Shown one piece after another: positions 63,881 to 64,000 of a DNA stretch of 64,000 nucleotides (its first letter is position 1; each line of letters starts with the position of its first letter). The notes under the pieces are model-generated. The model was not told the origin of the DNA. It saw nothing but the letters and a program-made list of their open reading frames with translations, and did no database searches. The position numbers were made by a program, and so were the translations under genes. The DNA comes from Physcomitrium patens. Lineage: Eukaryota > Streptophyta > Bryopsida > Funariales > Funariaceae. The DNA lies in contig NC_037256.1 of NCBI RefSeq assembly GCF_000002425.4, forward strand, positions 13,524,233-13,588,232, in the 5' to 3' direction.

Positions 63881-64000
63881 TATAGATTTTGAAGCTTCTC
63901 AAATTCTAAAATTAAATTAAGAAATGTAACTTAAAATTTTAGTTAAATTGAAATATAATTCTTTTAATGAGAGTGATGAAGACTAAGATGTTGGCACTTA
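62571..64000. other. AT-rich flank beyond PWP1
   Basis: Would hold the distal PWP1 promoter. No gene or element recognised. (TA)n runs occur at about 63452-63475 and 63847-63877. Confidence 0.6.

Noticed and set aside
1-64000. tRNA, rRNA and CRISPR loci
   Set aside because: Nothing resembling a tRNA cloverleaf gene, rRNA segment or CRISPR array was noticed by eye; the only tRNA-like word is the copia primer site.

Overview
The window looks like nuclear DNA of a land plant that still makes swimming sperm, most likely a bryophyte and perhaps a moss. The reasons are a complete-looking gene for the axonemal protein CFAP44 (lost in seed plants without flagellate sperm), plant-type trehalose-6-phosphate phosphatase, glyoxal-oxidase-like and PWP1 genes with short GT-AG introns, Ty1/copia and Ty3 chromovirus fossils, and a decayed NB-LRR locus with a hydrolase-like fragment, a combination known from bryophytes. 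The species call is an inference. GC-richer islands carry the genes; very AT-rich tracts full of (TA)n carry decayed DNA.

Layout. 0.2-1.8 kb: minus-strand fragment of a Ty3 chromovirus (RNase H, integrase, chromodomain). 1.8-3.9 kb: unassigned DNA with a possible LTR remnant and a striking run of heat-shock-element half sites. 3.93-9.38 kb: a structurally complete but broken minus-strand Ty1/copia element with two 493-bp LTRs, 5-bp target duplications, and a primer site that matches the anticodon region of initiator tRNA-Met. 9.4-14.3 kb: no gene, several simple repeats. 14.3-18.1 kb: GC-rich island that ends in the leader of a trehalose-6-phosphate phosphatase gene (18.09-21.15 kb, 11 exons). 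22.3-30.7 kb: ruins of a hydrolase/NB-ARC/LRR gene, with a second fragment inverted inside its LRR tract and an LTR-like insertion. 30.7-34.1 kb: AT-rich, nothing seen. 34.78-36.60 kb: a two-exon glyoxal-oxidase-like gene on the minus strand. 36.6-43.4 kb: no gene. 45.16-59.58 kb: CFAP44 in about 40 exons. 60.80-62.38 kb: single-exon PWP1 homologue on the minus strand, converging with CFAP44. The rest is AT-rich flank.

The live genes look like unrelated housekeeping or specialised loci rather than a cluster: sugar signalling (TPP), extracellular oxidation (GLOX), sperm flagellum (CFAP44) and ribosome biogenesis (PWP1). The most interesting unannotated structures are the fossil hydrolase-NLR locus, the half-tRNA primer site of the copia element, and the heat-shock-element array.
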